NCBI RefSeq assembly: GCF_963169125.1
Contig: NC_084793.1
Span: 139,478,297 to 139,542,296 of the forward strand
Direction: 5' to 3'
Length of the DNA stretch: 64,000 nucleotides
Origin: Humulus lupulus
Lineage: Eukaryota > Streptophyta > Magnoliopsida > Rosales > Cannabaceae
Shown: piece by piece, positions 46,627 through 57,473 of the stretch
Layout: the number at the start of each line of letters is the position of its first letter
How positions within the stretch are numbered: position 1 is the stretch's first letter
Notes under the pieces: model-generated
Told to the model about the DNA's origin: nothing
Databases searched by the model: none
The model's input: the letters and a program-made list of their open reading frames with translations, nothing else
Position numbers and translations under genes: made by a program

Positions 46627-46998
46627 CCTCTTATACTCCACAACAAAATGGTATAGCGGAAAGGAAAAATAGAACATTTATTGAGATGATTAATGCTATG
46701 CTATTAGATTTAAAATTGAGTTTTAGTTTGTGGGGTGAAGCCTTGCTATCCACTTGTCATATTTTGAATCGTATTCCCATGAAGAAAAATAATATCTTGT
46801 CATATGAGTTATGGAAAGGAAAGAAACCAAACATTGATTATCTTAAAGTGTGGGGGTGTCTTGCTTATTGCAAGAGCACTGATCCTAAAAGGACCAAGAT
46901 GGGTCCAAGGGCTATAAGATTTGCATTTATGGGTTATGCCCAAAATAGCAAAGCTTATAGACTATTACACTTGGAGTCTAATGTGATAATTGAATAGA
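46627..46998 (+). pseudogene. Copia integrase, second part
   Basis: It resumes with 'YTPQQNGIAERKNRTFIEMI' (catalytic Glu) and continues 'LLDLKLSFSLWGEALLSTCH', 'ILNRIPMKKNNILSYELWKG' and 'VWGCLAYCKSTDPKRTKMGP'. This is the expected continuation of 42233, with the catalytic segment lying on the far side of the inserted LTR. Confidence 0.9.
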
Positions 46999-47490
46999 AA
47001 GGTTGAGTTCTTTGAGAACATGTCATGCGATGACAACAACTTAATAGAACCAACTCAAAATAGAGAGCCTTAAGAGGAGACTCCTAAAATGGTTGGTAAG
47101 CATCCTCAATTGCCTAGAAGGATCCAAAGGCTCAAAGATTTGGGATCAAGTGAGAAGTGTTCTCAAATACAGACACTATACCTTGTTGAAGGTAATAATG
47201 AGGACGTCACTTGGAAATATCCAATAGTACTTCAAATAGATGATAATCCCAAAAATTTCAAAGAAACAATGTCCTCAAGGGACTCCACTTTTTGGAAGGA
47301 GGTAATTAATGATGAAATGGATTCAATTATGTAAAATCACACTTGAGAATTGGTTGACCTTCCAAAAGGGTCTAAACCGATTGGGTGCAAATGGGTAGTT
47401 AGGAGGAAAACCATACCAATGACACCAGAAAAACGTTTAAGGCTAGATTAGTAGCCAAATGATTCAAACAAAAGGTGGGAATAGATCACA
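46999..47490 (+). pseudogene. Copia linker and start of reverse transcriptase, truncated
   Basis: The linker reads 'PQLPRRIQRLKDLGSSEKCS' in the frame 47089-47334. RT starts with 'STFWKEVINDEMDSIM', then a stop, then 'ELVDLPKGSKPIGCKWVVRR', a shift, and 'FKARLVAK' near 47435. After about 47490 nothing of RT (no YVDD) is found, so the element is 3'-truncated here. Confidence 0.85.
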
Positions 47491-48600
47491 CTTTATGTGA
47501 ACTACTTGCTCATATGTTTGCAATTCTTAATCTGGTGACTGCATATGAATTGTTTGATTTATTGTGCCTTAAAATGGCTATGATTTGATTCTATAACTAT
47601 GCCTGGATTGACTTTGTGCCTAAGATTATGTGATAATTATGAATGTTGAGTCCATGATGGAATTCGTATATAGTGATTTGTTGTGATGCAAGTGAGTCTT
47701 TGACTTTTGTGGTCGCCATTTGAATGACTAGTGTGTTGCTTGCTAGAAGTAGTGTTTATACGCTAGTAAGAGAGGTCTCATTTAGAGACAATAATTAGGC
47801 GGTGCTTATGCTCCACATGTGATTTTTAATGTGGATGTTTCCCAGGTTGTCATATAGAGCAGACTTTTTCCGACAATTTAATGATTGTGCAGACGGTTTC
47901 TGTCTTTGATATTATTAGCCTACCTCATGAGTCTGTGGACAGTTTCCACTTATTGTACTATTGTGCAGAAAATTTATGCTTGGCTCATGAGTTCATAGAT
48001 ATTTTCCACTTGTTTATATGTAGCGCGGGCATTTTTCGTGTACTTGTTCATTGTGCATGTAGTTCCTGCCCTTGACATTTTATTGGTCCGGTTAGCTACC
48101 GTGACATTTGGCCAAGAGATAAGCATGCTGGGTAAACATAGGAGTCTGTGATGATCTTTTTGATGGTAAGAACTCATCAACAAATTAAGGCCGAAAAACT
48201 CAAAGACTTAGTAAGAAACTTTTGAACTTAGAAAACTTATAGAAACATAGAGAAAAATAGCCAGAAAACATATGCTCTATATGACGACCTGGAAAACGTC
48301 CATGTTAAAAATCACATGTGGAGCATAAGCATCGCCTAATCATTGTCTCTAAATGAGTCATCTCTTACTAGTGTATAAATCCTAATTCTAGCAAGCAACA
48401 CACTAGTCGTTGAAAAAAGTCAAAACTGACTTGCATCATAACAAACCACTATATACGAATTCCATCATGGACTCAACATTCATAATATCACATAATCTCA
48501 TGCACAAAGACAATCTAGGCATAGTTAGAATCCACTGGAAGAAACATTTGAACTTAGAAAAACTTATAGAAACATAGAGTAAAATTACAGAACAACAATG
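47491..48600. repeat. Large inverted repeat (arms 260-270 bp) with flanking direct repeats
   Basis: The left arm (about 47596-47867) and right arm (about 48272-48527) are inverse copies; landmarks are 'ccatgatggaattcgtatat', 'agtgtgttgcttgctagaa' and 'gcttatgctccacatgtgat'. About 405 bp separate them, with no domain-bearing frame. A 35-bp sequence, 'ttgaacttagaaaacttata' plus 'gaaacatag', occurs at 48217-48251 and again at 48543-48579, directly outside both ends of the right arm. That pattern could reflect a foldback element or a duplicated, inverted LTR fragment. Confidence 0.85.
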
Positions 48601-49190
48601 GACGAAAACTTGAATATTGCTCTTAGAATAGTCTGGTGTTACAAAAATTTTCCAACCCTTTCCATTGTGAAGGGAGGTCCCTTTTATATGTGAGCACTAG
48701 TGGCTCTTAATACATAGTGATTCTGAAGGGACAAAATGGTACATTTGCGAACCACAGGTGATAGTGTTGTTGGAAAGGTGGTGGTCGGTTCTGGTACATA
48801 GAAAAGGCATCCATGTAATGCCCCAGCCTTTGTACTATTTCGTACAACCACTACTTGTCTGGTACGAATGTCAGGAACGTGGTAGTAGAGGTTTCACCAC
48901 GTACCATCTTAGTACTGCCACTACTTGTCTAGTGTGGATGTTGTATCCGTAATCTGAATCCTCTTGGTTGGTACGTAAATTTCATACCCTATACATGTTC
49001 CACACACATAATGGATATTCTGACCTATCCAAGGTATGCATGTGCTTTAAGCCTCTTTGTATTCTTCTATGTATCAGAAGAACATGTGGCCTTGATAGGG
49101 ATACATATGGGTGGCGCGCCTCGCTTGTGATACCTACCTTAGAAAATAAGGCAAGGCCTTGTCACCAAGGTGCATGTTCCTAAGATGCTA
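48601..49190. other. Low-information repeat DNA, nothing coding
   Basis: A short phrase 'ccactacttgtct' recurs at about 48850 and 48918, each followed by 'ggt/agt' and 'acgaatg/gtggatg'. No other signal is seen. It may be LTR-like sequence of the neighbouring Tat fragment. Confidence 0.4.
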
Positions 49191-49530
49191 GGGAGACACT
49201 GGCTTCGCGAGATGGTCTATGGGGGCGAGATGTAAGGGACTTCTTAGGACTCTAGGCGTGAGGTCATGTTGCGGGTCCCTCAGTGCAAGGTCGCGAGAGT
49301 AGGTGCGACGCAGGTGCCTCACAAGGCCACGCGAGTAGGTGCGAGGTGGTTGCCTTGTGGGAGTCTTGGTGCGAGGCCATATTGCAGGGGCCTCAGTGCG
49401 AGGCCGCATAAGCAACTGCAAGATCGGTGCCTTGCAGGAGCCTTGACGCAAGGCCATGTCGCGGGTGTCTTGTGGCGAGGCCGCAGGGGTAGGTGTGAGG
49501 AGGGCGGTGTGCCTAGGCCTCATGAGATGG
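49191..49530. repeat. GC-rich degenerate tandem array
   Basis: The phrase 'gcgaggccgc/gcgaggccat' with 'ggtgcct(tg/ca)' recurs roughly every 50-70 bp from 49200 to about 49510, surrounded by much more AT-rich DNA. The long open frames here on both strands (49266-49601 plus, 49188-49523 minus) have Arg/Pro/Ala-rich composition and are by-products of the repeat. Confidence 0.75.
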
Positions 49531-50239
49531 GCCTGACGAGGGGAGGCCTAGTGAGGCCCTCACATAGTGAGATCGACATTTTGGGTGTCCTCGACTGGTG
49601 ACTTCAATCGTTGGTGTTCAAGCACACTTGGGTTTCGCATAGCGAGACACCCTCTCATGTGGACCTCATGCATGGAGGTCATCTAGCACAATGAGGCATA
49701 TCCTTCAATGGGCATTAAAGCCTAGGGTTCCAGGGTAGAACGAACTCCATAACTTAGCTTGCGTTGTTTGTCGGGTTAATTCTTTCATGTTCATTGACCC
49801 TTAGCCATTTCTTTCAACAAGAGATCAAATATTTTTCCTTGGTGGATTTTCGGCATCCACACCCCAGTCTATGATGGGGTCTTTAGGCGTCCTTGTACAC
49901 TCTTTATCATACAATATTTGGGATATATATGGTAGAAGTGTGTTTGGAGGTGTATAAAAACACTCTTCTTAAATGGTGATCCTCGTCACTCCATTGGAAT
50001 TGGGTCAGAGCCAGTCATTTTATGCTTGGGATCCCTAGGTCATCACCTGTGTGCTTAAGCATTTGGTCTCCACCATTCATGACAAAGTTGATCCCATGGC
50101 AAGGGAGGCTTTGTTCTTCCTATAAGTTCTTCCAACTTTCAAGCTTAATTTTTATACTTTGTCATTGGCTTGAAGTAAGATGGTTGCACCTAAAGGTGCT
50201 CGAGGTGCACTGCTCAGATGGGATTGAGATACAACACCA
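49531..50239. other. Unassigned repeat DNA between the GC-rich array and the Tat fragment
   Basis: No protein or structural signature was found. It may belong to the same minus-strand Tat-type element as 50240-51080 (the region after pol or its 3' LTR), but no LTR ends could be set. Confidence 0.4.
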
Positions 50240-51080
50240 GATCATATGAAGGTGCTTATGGTGAACTAGGTGAGCCCTTATGGCCTCAATTATTTGGAGG
50301 CTGATATGAGTGCCATAGCCAACTTCCTCAACTCAGGGTAGCGCGTTTCAGTGTCTACGAGGAGGTGGCCGTCATAGTACATTGCTACTTGGTGGTTCTT
50401 TCCCCCTTTCACCAGTGTTGCACTTACGACATGTCTGAATAAACGCCAATAAAGGTACAATTTCCCCTTTATATATATATATGTATATATATTTTCCCTA
50501 GAAGGGGTGCTTGTCTAAGGTGTTCCTTCAATTTGGTGAAGGCTCCTTTCATTCCTTCGTTCCAAGAGAACATTTTGTATCCTTTTCGGATGTTGAAGAA
50601 AAGGAGGCACTTATCTCTGGACTTCCAGATGAACTGATTTTAGTCCACCATCCTTTTGGTTATGTGAGAGGCATGTCATTGTACCCCGTGTCCGAAGTTT
50701 GCCCTTCGCCCTCTGTGGCGCAATCTGTATATATGTGCGAAAGTTACCCATGGATTCCTCTCGTAAGTGTCTCAGGTGCTGGGGTAATGAGACATCCTTG
50801 AGACAACACCCGTATAAGAAGCATCTTGATGACGACTCTCTTATCATGCTTTCCTAGGTAGGTTCTTGATGTTCATCTCACCTAATTTTCTTGCGGCGTG
50901 TGCAATCGAGGAGTGGCCTCACACAACGATCTTTTGAAGTGAGGTCTTGCGAATGACCTTTATGGGTATATCAAGGTACCACTGAGCTACAACTTCTAGA
51001 TATGTGGCCTCGTATGAGGGTGCTGAAAAAAATGGTCCTGCAAAATAGGATGCTTTTCCCGAGGTACAGTCTTGCATGGA
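50240..51080 (-). pseudogene. Decayed Tat-type pol fragment (RT end and RNase H)
   Basis: Read on the minus strand, about 50650-50505 gives 'NQFIWKSRDKCLLFFNIRKG', 'YKMFSWNEGMKGAFTKLK' and 'EHLRQAPL', the thumb and connection of Tat RT. About 50370-50296 gives 'DTETRYPELRKLAMALISAS', the RNase H helix. Frames are heavily broken, and the AT microsatellite at about 50472-50492 lies between the pieces. The stretch 50660-51080 may hold the preceding RT but is too decayed to read. Confidence 0.6.
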
Positions 51081-51132
51081 AGGGGTGACCTTCACACGAG
51101 GAATGTAGTTTTTTTCATAAATATTATTATTA

Positions 51133-51600
51133 TGTAATGACCCGACTAACTTACAGACCTCGAACCATTAAAAGCTACTAAGCATAACTACTATTTTAGA
51201 ATACAAACATAAAATAAGAAAACTTTATTATAAAAATCCACAATACGGGATCCCATTGTTATTACATAAAATCATAATGAAAACAAAAAACCTTTAATTA
51301 ATTATTCAAATACTAAATGCGGAAAAACATAAGTACATAATTGAAAAGACTTGAAACAAAACGTCATCCTTGATCTTTCCCATCAGTCCATTCATTAAGT
51401 TCTCGTCCAATACACATGCCAAAGCTGCCATGAATCAGTCCCACCTTCCATGCTCATTTTCCTGCACCATCTAAAATAAAAAGGAATGGGTCTAATGCCA
51501 AGCAAGGAAAATCTACTAAAACATATCATAAAACATAAGACTAAAACATAAATGATAAAACGTATGACGTAAAAACGTAAATCATAAAAGATAGGACTAC
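51133..51600 (-). mobile_element. Family B LTR fragment, minus orientation, interrupted by A2
   Basis: It begins TGTAATGACCCGAC in plus coordinates like the copy at 23822, and shares 'gggatcccattgt' and 'caaggaaaatct' at matching spacing. It is cut at 51600 where A2 starts. The rest should follow beyond the right edge of the window, after A2. Confidence 0.8.
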
Positions 51601-53995
51601 TGTAACGCCCTGGTTACCCCAGAACAGTTACGATGAACCGGAAATTTGACTCGCTACCCGAGTCCGTTGGTTAAAAACGTGCATCTAAGCGTTATTAACA
51701 AGCTAAGGTGGAAAACCAATAAAAAGGAAATGATATATTTTATTTAATAGATAAAACTGTTCATGGGCCCATAAAAACATTTACAAGTTATTTATAGCTC
51801 AAAATGGTCATTACTGTTTCCAATTTACAACCCTGCCGACCTAAGAGGCAAAAATAGGGTAAATCCCCTAGTTCCTCTGAGAACTCATTGTCCGTGGTGG
51901 TCAAGCGACTGCATATGTACACATCACCACCTAAGCTCTCCATTCAAGGCTGGGTGAGTTTTCTTTCCCTTTACCTGCACCACATAGCATCCATGAGCCA
52001 AGGCCCAGCAAGAAAACACAATATAGCATGATATAATATCAACAATGATGATAATAATCATTTAGGGCTTTCGGTCCAAACTAGAGAAGTGACAATTGGA
52101 AAGTAACTAAGGTGGGTTCTGTTCCCAATAGCCATGTGACGATAGGGTCACCGGGGCTTTAAAGATAAGTGATCCTTTCACTAGCTTAAACAGGTTAGGT
52201 GCATGATGACTAGTCATCAACATAACCTACCTCATGCCATAGAGTCATAACCATGGAACACCGTTCCCTAGCCATGTGACAAGCAGTCACCTAGGCCTTA
52301 GGCCCTGGCTCTGAGTAATTAGTCCTAGACTAGCCAAGCGCTTATAAGTTTCATCGACCCTAGGGTCGGTCCAGCATTAATGCCTTAGAGTCATTCAATG
52401 CTGATATCGATAAGATCTAATCTTCATTCGGCCTTGCGTTCAAGACGTTTATACCACTTCTGACTCTTAGGTCAGTGATACGCGACCAATGTCATCCCTA
52501 ACTAATTAGTTCCATACACAAGTAAACGATATCCGGCTAGGCATTTAATATGCAATAAATGTCCACATTTATCAACCAACATGCCTCAACAACAATCATG
52601 CATGTCATATACACAGGGTGTAGTTTTCTTATCTCCGGTTCGAGCGAGAAATACAATAAAAACGACTCCTGAGAACGATCAACCTTTTGGTCCATTAGCG
52701 GTTACCTAATCACAACCAATTATAACCTCCATTAATGAAAATCAATAATGAAAGGGTCTTGACCTAAACCCCACTCTCGGGACCTCGAAACATGCCCACA
52801 CGGTGAGTAGATTCGATCTCGGGCCTTAAGGATTGAAACCCCAAGCCAAAAACCCTTAAAAACACTCAAAACATGATTTTGGAGGAACAAAGTAGCACTA
52901 CAGAACTGCTCGATAGCGTCCCAGCGCTATACTCAGAACCCCAAACCACCCATCAGTAATCCTGTGTAGCGCTATAGCGCCCTCTGATGTGCGTTGTAGC
53001 GCTACCCCCAGACTGATCCTCCCCTAAAACCTCCTTCTTCGACTCCTTCAATTCCAACCTGATTCCAATGCTTCCAAACCTCATTTTTTATGCCAAATGA
53101 ACCCAAAAATCATCCTCACATACCTCAAACATCACAACCACAAGAACCCTAGCCAAAACTCCCAGCAAAACCAAGCATCCAACCTTGGAATCCTAACTAA
53201 AAACCAGAACTAAAACAGAGCAAAGCAGGGATTTAAATGGCTAGAAGCTTACCTCAAGCTCAGATTATGATGCTCTTCAATGGTGGAACACAATCCCAAA
53301 ATCCCAAGGCTTACTTCCCAAGCTTGAATCCTCAAGAATGGCTCAAAAATCACAAAGGAAACAGAAGGAGAAAAGGTACGGGAGAAGCTTCAAACTATGC
53401 TATGTTTTCACTACCTTTCTACAACCTTCAATGGCTTATATCCATCCTATGGGTGAAAAGACCAAAATAACCCTAGGTCAATTAAGGGTTTCTAAAGGCT
53501 CCCAAGGGTAAAATTGGTATTTCCCACTTATCTCGTTAATCATAATTAACGCTCTCCAATTCCCGCTATTCTCAATAATTTCAAACACCAATAATTCTTA
53601 TCCCGTTACCCTTTAATTCCTGGCAACATTCTAATCATTAAAATCACCCCAAGACTCATCCCGAGCCCTGAACTTAAACCTGTTATGACTAGACCACTAA
53701 TTAATATTCCAAGATCATCTCATGCCAAATAGCTCGAACAAACCCACATTATAATGTGGTCTCAACAATATGTCACCGACATGCATACAAATATACAATT
53801 ACGCCCTCAACGGGCCAAATTGTCAAAACACCCCTGTAATGAAATGTGGACCCACATGCATGCATTTAACATCATATTATAATATAATTCACATAAACAT
53901 GCATATAATCATTTAATGGCATAATTAAACAGTTATGGCCCTCCCGACCTACTAATCCAGCCATTAAACCGCATTAGGGATTTCGGGGCATTACA
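51601..53995 (-). repeat. A2 3' LTR (2395 bp)
   Basis: In plus coordinates it begins TGTAACGCCCTGG and ends TCGGGGCATTACA. It pairs with 60152-62236 along that copy's length. It carries the palindrome GCGCTATAGCGC at 52969-52980, with related AGCGCT sites from 52923 to 53005, and the 141-bp phrase noted at 32540. The open frame 53237-53470 is duplicated in the other LTR (61795-62034) because both are LTR copies; it has no domain. Confidence 0.92.
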
Positions 53996-54015
53996 ACTAT
54001 CCCCTCCTTACAGAA
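53996..54015 (-). other. A2 polypurine tract
   Basis: The plus strand reads 'actatcccctccttaca', so the minus strand has 'aaggaggggatagt' next to the LTR start, like the A1 tract at 20541. Confidence 0.8.
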
Positions 54016-54500
54016 ATTTTGTCCTCGAAATTTACCTGAACTGCTCAGGATACTGACTCTGCATATCTGACTCTAGCTCCCAAGTCACTTCCTCGACCTT
54101 GATGTTCCTCTACAATGCCTTAACCAAAGGTATCGTCTTATTCCTGAGGACCTTATCCTTTCTGTCAAGTATCTGAACTGGCTGCTCCTCAAAGGAGAGA
54201 TCTAGCTCAAGCTCCAGATCTTCATAGCTCAATATATGATTCACATCAGATACATACCTCCGAAGAGCTGAAACATGAAATACATTATGCATGGCTGACA
54301 ACGCCAGAGGCAAGGCTAGTCTGTAAGCCACCTGACCAATCCTCTCTAGGATCTCAAATGGACCTACAAATCTAGGGGTCAACTTGCCTTTCTTCCCAAA
54401 CCTTCTCACTCCTTTCCATGGCAAGACTCTAAGGAAGACATAGTCTCCCGCTTGGAACTCCACGTTCCTACGCTTGGGATCTGCATAGCTCTTCTGCCTA
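54016..54500 (-). pseudogene. A2 integrase C-terminus and chromodomain-like tail
   Basis: Minus-strand frame continues from the core with 'FQAGDYVFLRVLPWKGVRRF', '[20 protein letters not shown]', 'AMHNVFHVSALRRYVSDV', 'ILDRKDKVLRNKTIPLVKAL', a stop, then 'VEEVTWELESDM' ending near 54036. The chromodomain-like motif is better preserved than in A1. Confidence 0.85.
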
Positions 54501-55432
54501 CTCTGAGAAGCAAGCATCCGAGCTCTAATCTTCTCAATGGCCTCACTGGTCCTTTGAACTGCCTCAAGACCTAAGTATCTCATTTCACCAATCTCATCCC
54601 AATGAATGGGAGACCTACACTTCCTACCATACATCATCTCATAAGGTGCAACTCTAATGGTAAACTGATAACTGTTGTTGTAGGAAAATTCTATCAAAGG
54701 CAGATACATAATCCAAGATCCACCAAAGTCCAGCACACATGCCTGCAACATGTCTTCCAATATCTGGATCATCCTCTCAAATTGCCCATCTGTCTGAGGA
54801 TGATCAGCAGTACTGAACTTCAATTGTGTCCCCATGGCCTTCTGCAAACTTCCCCAGAATTTGGAAGTAAAAGTAGGGTCCCGATCTGACCCGATCGACC
54901 TAGGTGCTCCATGGAGGCGCGCGATCTCTCTCACAGAGAGATCTGCATACTAATCAACTATATAAGTAGTCCTCACTGGCAAGAAGTGAGCTGACTTGGT
55001 GTAGTGATCCACTATCACCCAAATAGAATCATGCTGACAAACAGTCTTGGGAAAGCCCACCACGAAATCCATCGTGATGTCTTCCCACTTCCACTATGGG
55101 ATATCTAGAGGCTGCAATAACCCTTCCGGCCTCTGATGCTCAGCCTTGACCTGTTGACAAGTCAAGCACTTAGCTACATACTCTACCATATCTCTCTTCA
55201 TCCCTGGCCACCAATACAACAATCTCACATCATGATACATCTTCGTGGTGCCTGGATGCAAAGAGTAAGGTGTAGTATGAGATTCATCCAGAATCTCTCG
55301 CCTCAAAGCAGTGTCTAACGGAACACATATCCGCCCCTTGTACCTTAACAAGCCTAACTCAGACACTGTATAATCTATGGATGCTCCAGCCAAAACATCC
55401 TCTCTGATCATAACCAGCTGTGGATCACTCAA
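54501..55432 (-). pseudogene. A2 integrase core and zinc-binding domain
   Basis: Frame 55432-55094 has 'SLHPGTTKMYHDVRLLYWWP' and 'CLTCQQVKAEHQRPEGLLQP' (HHCC intact as far as seen), then a stop at 55094. About 55090-54940 has 'WKWEDITMDFVVGFPKT' (first Asp) and a stop near 54949. Frame 54934-54110 has 'SIGSDRDPTFTSKFWGSLQK' (second Asp) and 'HPQTDGQFERMIQILEDML' (Glu). All three catalytic residues are readable, separated by two stops. The 274-codon frame is the longest open frame in the window. Confidence 0.9.
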
Positions 55433-56104
55433 CTAACCCTCTTTGATTCTCTCCAATAGCATAGACTGTAGCGTAATATTAGCCAATTGGCCCACCAGCA
55501 ACTCTATACCAGCTCTGGTCATATCATCTGCTAACTCTCTGGCTATCAGCCTCATACCATAAATCTGTCCCAGGCCCTTCCAGCATAAAGCATCGGCTAC
55601 CACGTTGGCCTTTCCTGGATGATACAGAATCTCACAGTCATAATCTTTTACTAACTCCAGCCAACGCCTTTGCCTCATATTTAAATCTTTCTGGGTGAAG
55701 AAGTATTTCAGGCTCTTGTGGTCTGTATAGATCTCACACTTCTCTCCATAAAGATAATGCCTCCATATCTTTAAAGCAAAGACCACAGCCGCCAACTCTA
55801 AATCATGAGTGGGATACCTCTTTTCATACTCCTTCAACGGATGAGAAGCAAAAGTAATTACCTTCTCTGATTACATCAGAACACAGCCCAAACCCTGATG
55901 AGAAGCATCACAGTAAATCACAAACTTCTCCTGATCTGTTGGGAGACTCTGAATTGGAGCTGTAATCAATCTCTTCTTCAGTTCCTGGAATCTGTTCTCA
56001 CATTTATCTGACCACACAAATTTCTGACCCTTGCGTGTCAGCTTAGTCAATGCCATAGTAATCTTTGAGAACCCTTCCACGAAACACCTATAACAACCTG
56101 CCAA
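55433..56104 (-). pseudogene. A2 RNase H and RT connection
   Basis: Frame 56104-55871 reads '[20 protein letters not shown]' and '[17 protein letters not shown]', with the first catalytic Asp intact, then a stop. Frame 55837-55433 reads '[20 protein letters not shown]', '[20 protein letters not shown]' and '[15 protein letters not shown]', then a stop at 55433. Confidence 0.9.
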
Positions 56105-56343
56105 CCCAAGGAAACTTCTAACCTCAGAAGCATTCTTTGGCCTTGGCCAATCTCTGACTGCTTCAATCTTTGCTGGATCTACCTTAATCCCCTCCTTACT
56201 GACAATGTGCCCAAGAAAGGATACCTAAGATAACCAAAACTCACATTTCTTGAACTTTGCAAATAGTCTGTGTTCCCTCAGTCTCTATAGAACCAACCTC
56301 AGACTGAGAATATACCAGGATATCATCGATGAAGACGATCACA
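56105..56343 (-). pseudogene. A2 RT, C-terminal part (palm end), right side cut by a solo LTR
   Basis: The minus strand next to the insertion reads '[13 protein letters not shown]', the catalytic IDD box, with its first codons lying on the other side of the inserted LTR. It continues with a broken frame including '[20 protein letters not shown]' near 56230-56170. Confidence 0.85.
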
Positions 56344-57473
56344 TGTTAGGAAAAATAATATTGCCTCAATGTAAATGGTAAGATAATATTACAACTCTAT
56401 GCAAAATATTACAATGGACAAGATTGATTAAAAAAAGTGTTACAACTCTATAGCTGAAAATACAAATAAAACAAAGGAAATGAAGAAGATGATGAAGAAG
56501 AAGAGAATAGTAAAATACAACTCAAAACAAAAGTTACAAATAAAATAAAGTGTTTGGACCAAATGAAGAGATTACAACTCTTAAACAAAATATACAAGTA
56601 AATAAAACAAGAGAATAAGAAGAAGAACAATAGAATAAAAAGAAGAACATAAACCACAAACAAACTCTCACTTACACAACCTAAGTGAAAAGGATTGGGG
56701 ATCACCAACTTGAACAAGGTTTAAAACCTTTGTCCAAAAGCTTATTTCCCCCTAACTCAAGCACTAAGGGATCTCTCTCAGATTTTGGAAATGCTTTCTG
56801 GAATAATCAAGCCTCAAGGTGTTTCTAGCCAAGTGCTCTAGTGGATAGAAATGGTGTGTCTTACAAGTGAGCATTAGGCTCCTATTTATAGAGTTTAGAG
56901 ACACCCTTTGAATTTCAAATTCCACAAACCCCCATGGCTGTTACCAATGATTAATTGGGTGTTTTATGGAATTAAAATAGAGAATTGGGAGTTACTAAGC
57001 TGTTGGAATCATTCAAAGTTGGATAAAAAACTGAAATTATAGAAGCTGTCAGCCATTAGGGCCGCGGCGCTAGTTCCAGGCGCCGCGGCCCTCAGTCAAT
57101 TTCAGCAACACATTTTTTCAGTTTTCTCCAAAACGTTCCAATTTATTCCCACTTGATTTTGTAACTTCCATACATAATATGGGAGTTAAAATCACATCTC
57201 TATCAGCCATTTCTCATATGGCTTTATGAAATTCATCTCAATATTGTGTAACAACAAATCTACACAATAATGGGTGATATTTAGGAGTTACAAATTTGTG
57301 ATGAATTTGTAACACCAAATATGTTACATGTTTGGATATTTCACATATATCCAAATAATGTAACTCTCTATTATATGTTACAATATGTGACACTCTATGT
57401 CACATTTATTTAATCTAAAACATTATATTATAAAATAATATAATATTACATTATATTATAAAATAATATAACA
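56344..57473 (-). mobile_element. Solo LTR, copia-like family D (1130 bp), minus orientation, TSD TCACA
   Basis: In plus coordinates it begins TGTTAGGAAAAATA and ends AATAATATAACA, flanked by TCACA (56339-56343, 57474-57478). The minus-strand TATA box 'tctataaatagg' (about 56880-56892) sets orientation. An AT-rich palindromic series ('ttatattataaaataata') occupies 57420-57470. An inverted GC pair lies at 57059-57091. It interrupts A2 RT exactly before the IDD box. The family is inferred from the TGTTA...AACA ends only. Confidence 0.9.
57059..57091. repeat. Inverted pair GGGCCGCGGCGC / GCGCCGCGGCCC in the copia LTR
   Basis: GGGCCGCGGCGC (57059-57070) and its perfect inverse GCGCCGCGGCCC (57080-57091) are separated by 9 bases. 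The LTR is otherwise strongly AT-rich. It lies about 170 bp upstream of the minus-strand TATA box. Confidence 0.85.

Larger units (their letters stand above)
39640..47490 (+). mobile_element. Ty1/copia element, truncated and split by a solo LTR
   Basis: Order is leader or LTR-like sequence, gag (40490-41330), protease (41335-41480), integrase (41481-42240 and 46627-46998), then the start of RT (to about 47490). Protease and integrase preceding RT is the copia gene order. The copy loses similarity to RT after about 47490, and no 3' LTR was found. Many stops and shifts show it is dead. The solo LTR 42247-46626 splits the integrase. Confidence 0.87.

Noticed and set aside
49188..49601. 111-codon frames on both strands as a gene
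   Set aside because: They overlap on opposite strands in a GC-rich tandem array, with low-complexity composition and no domain.
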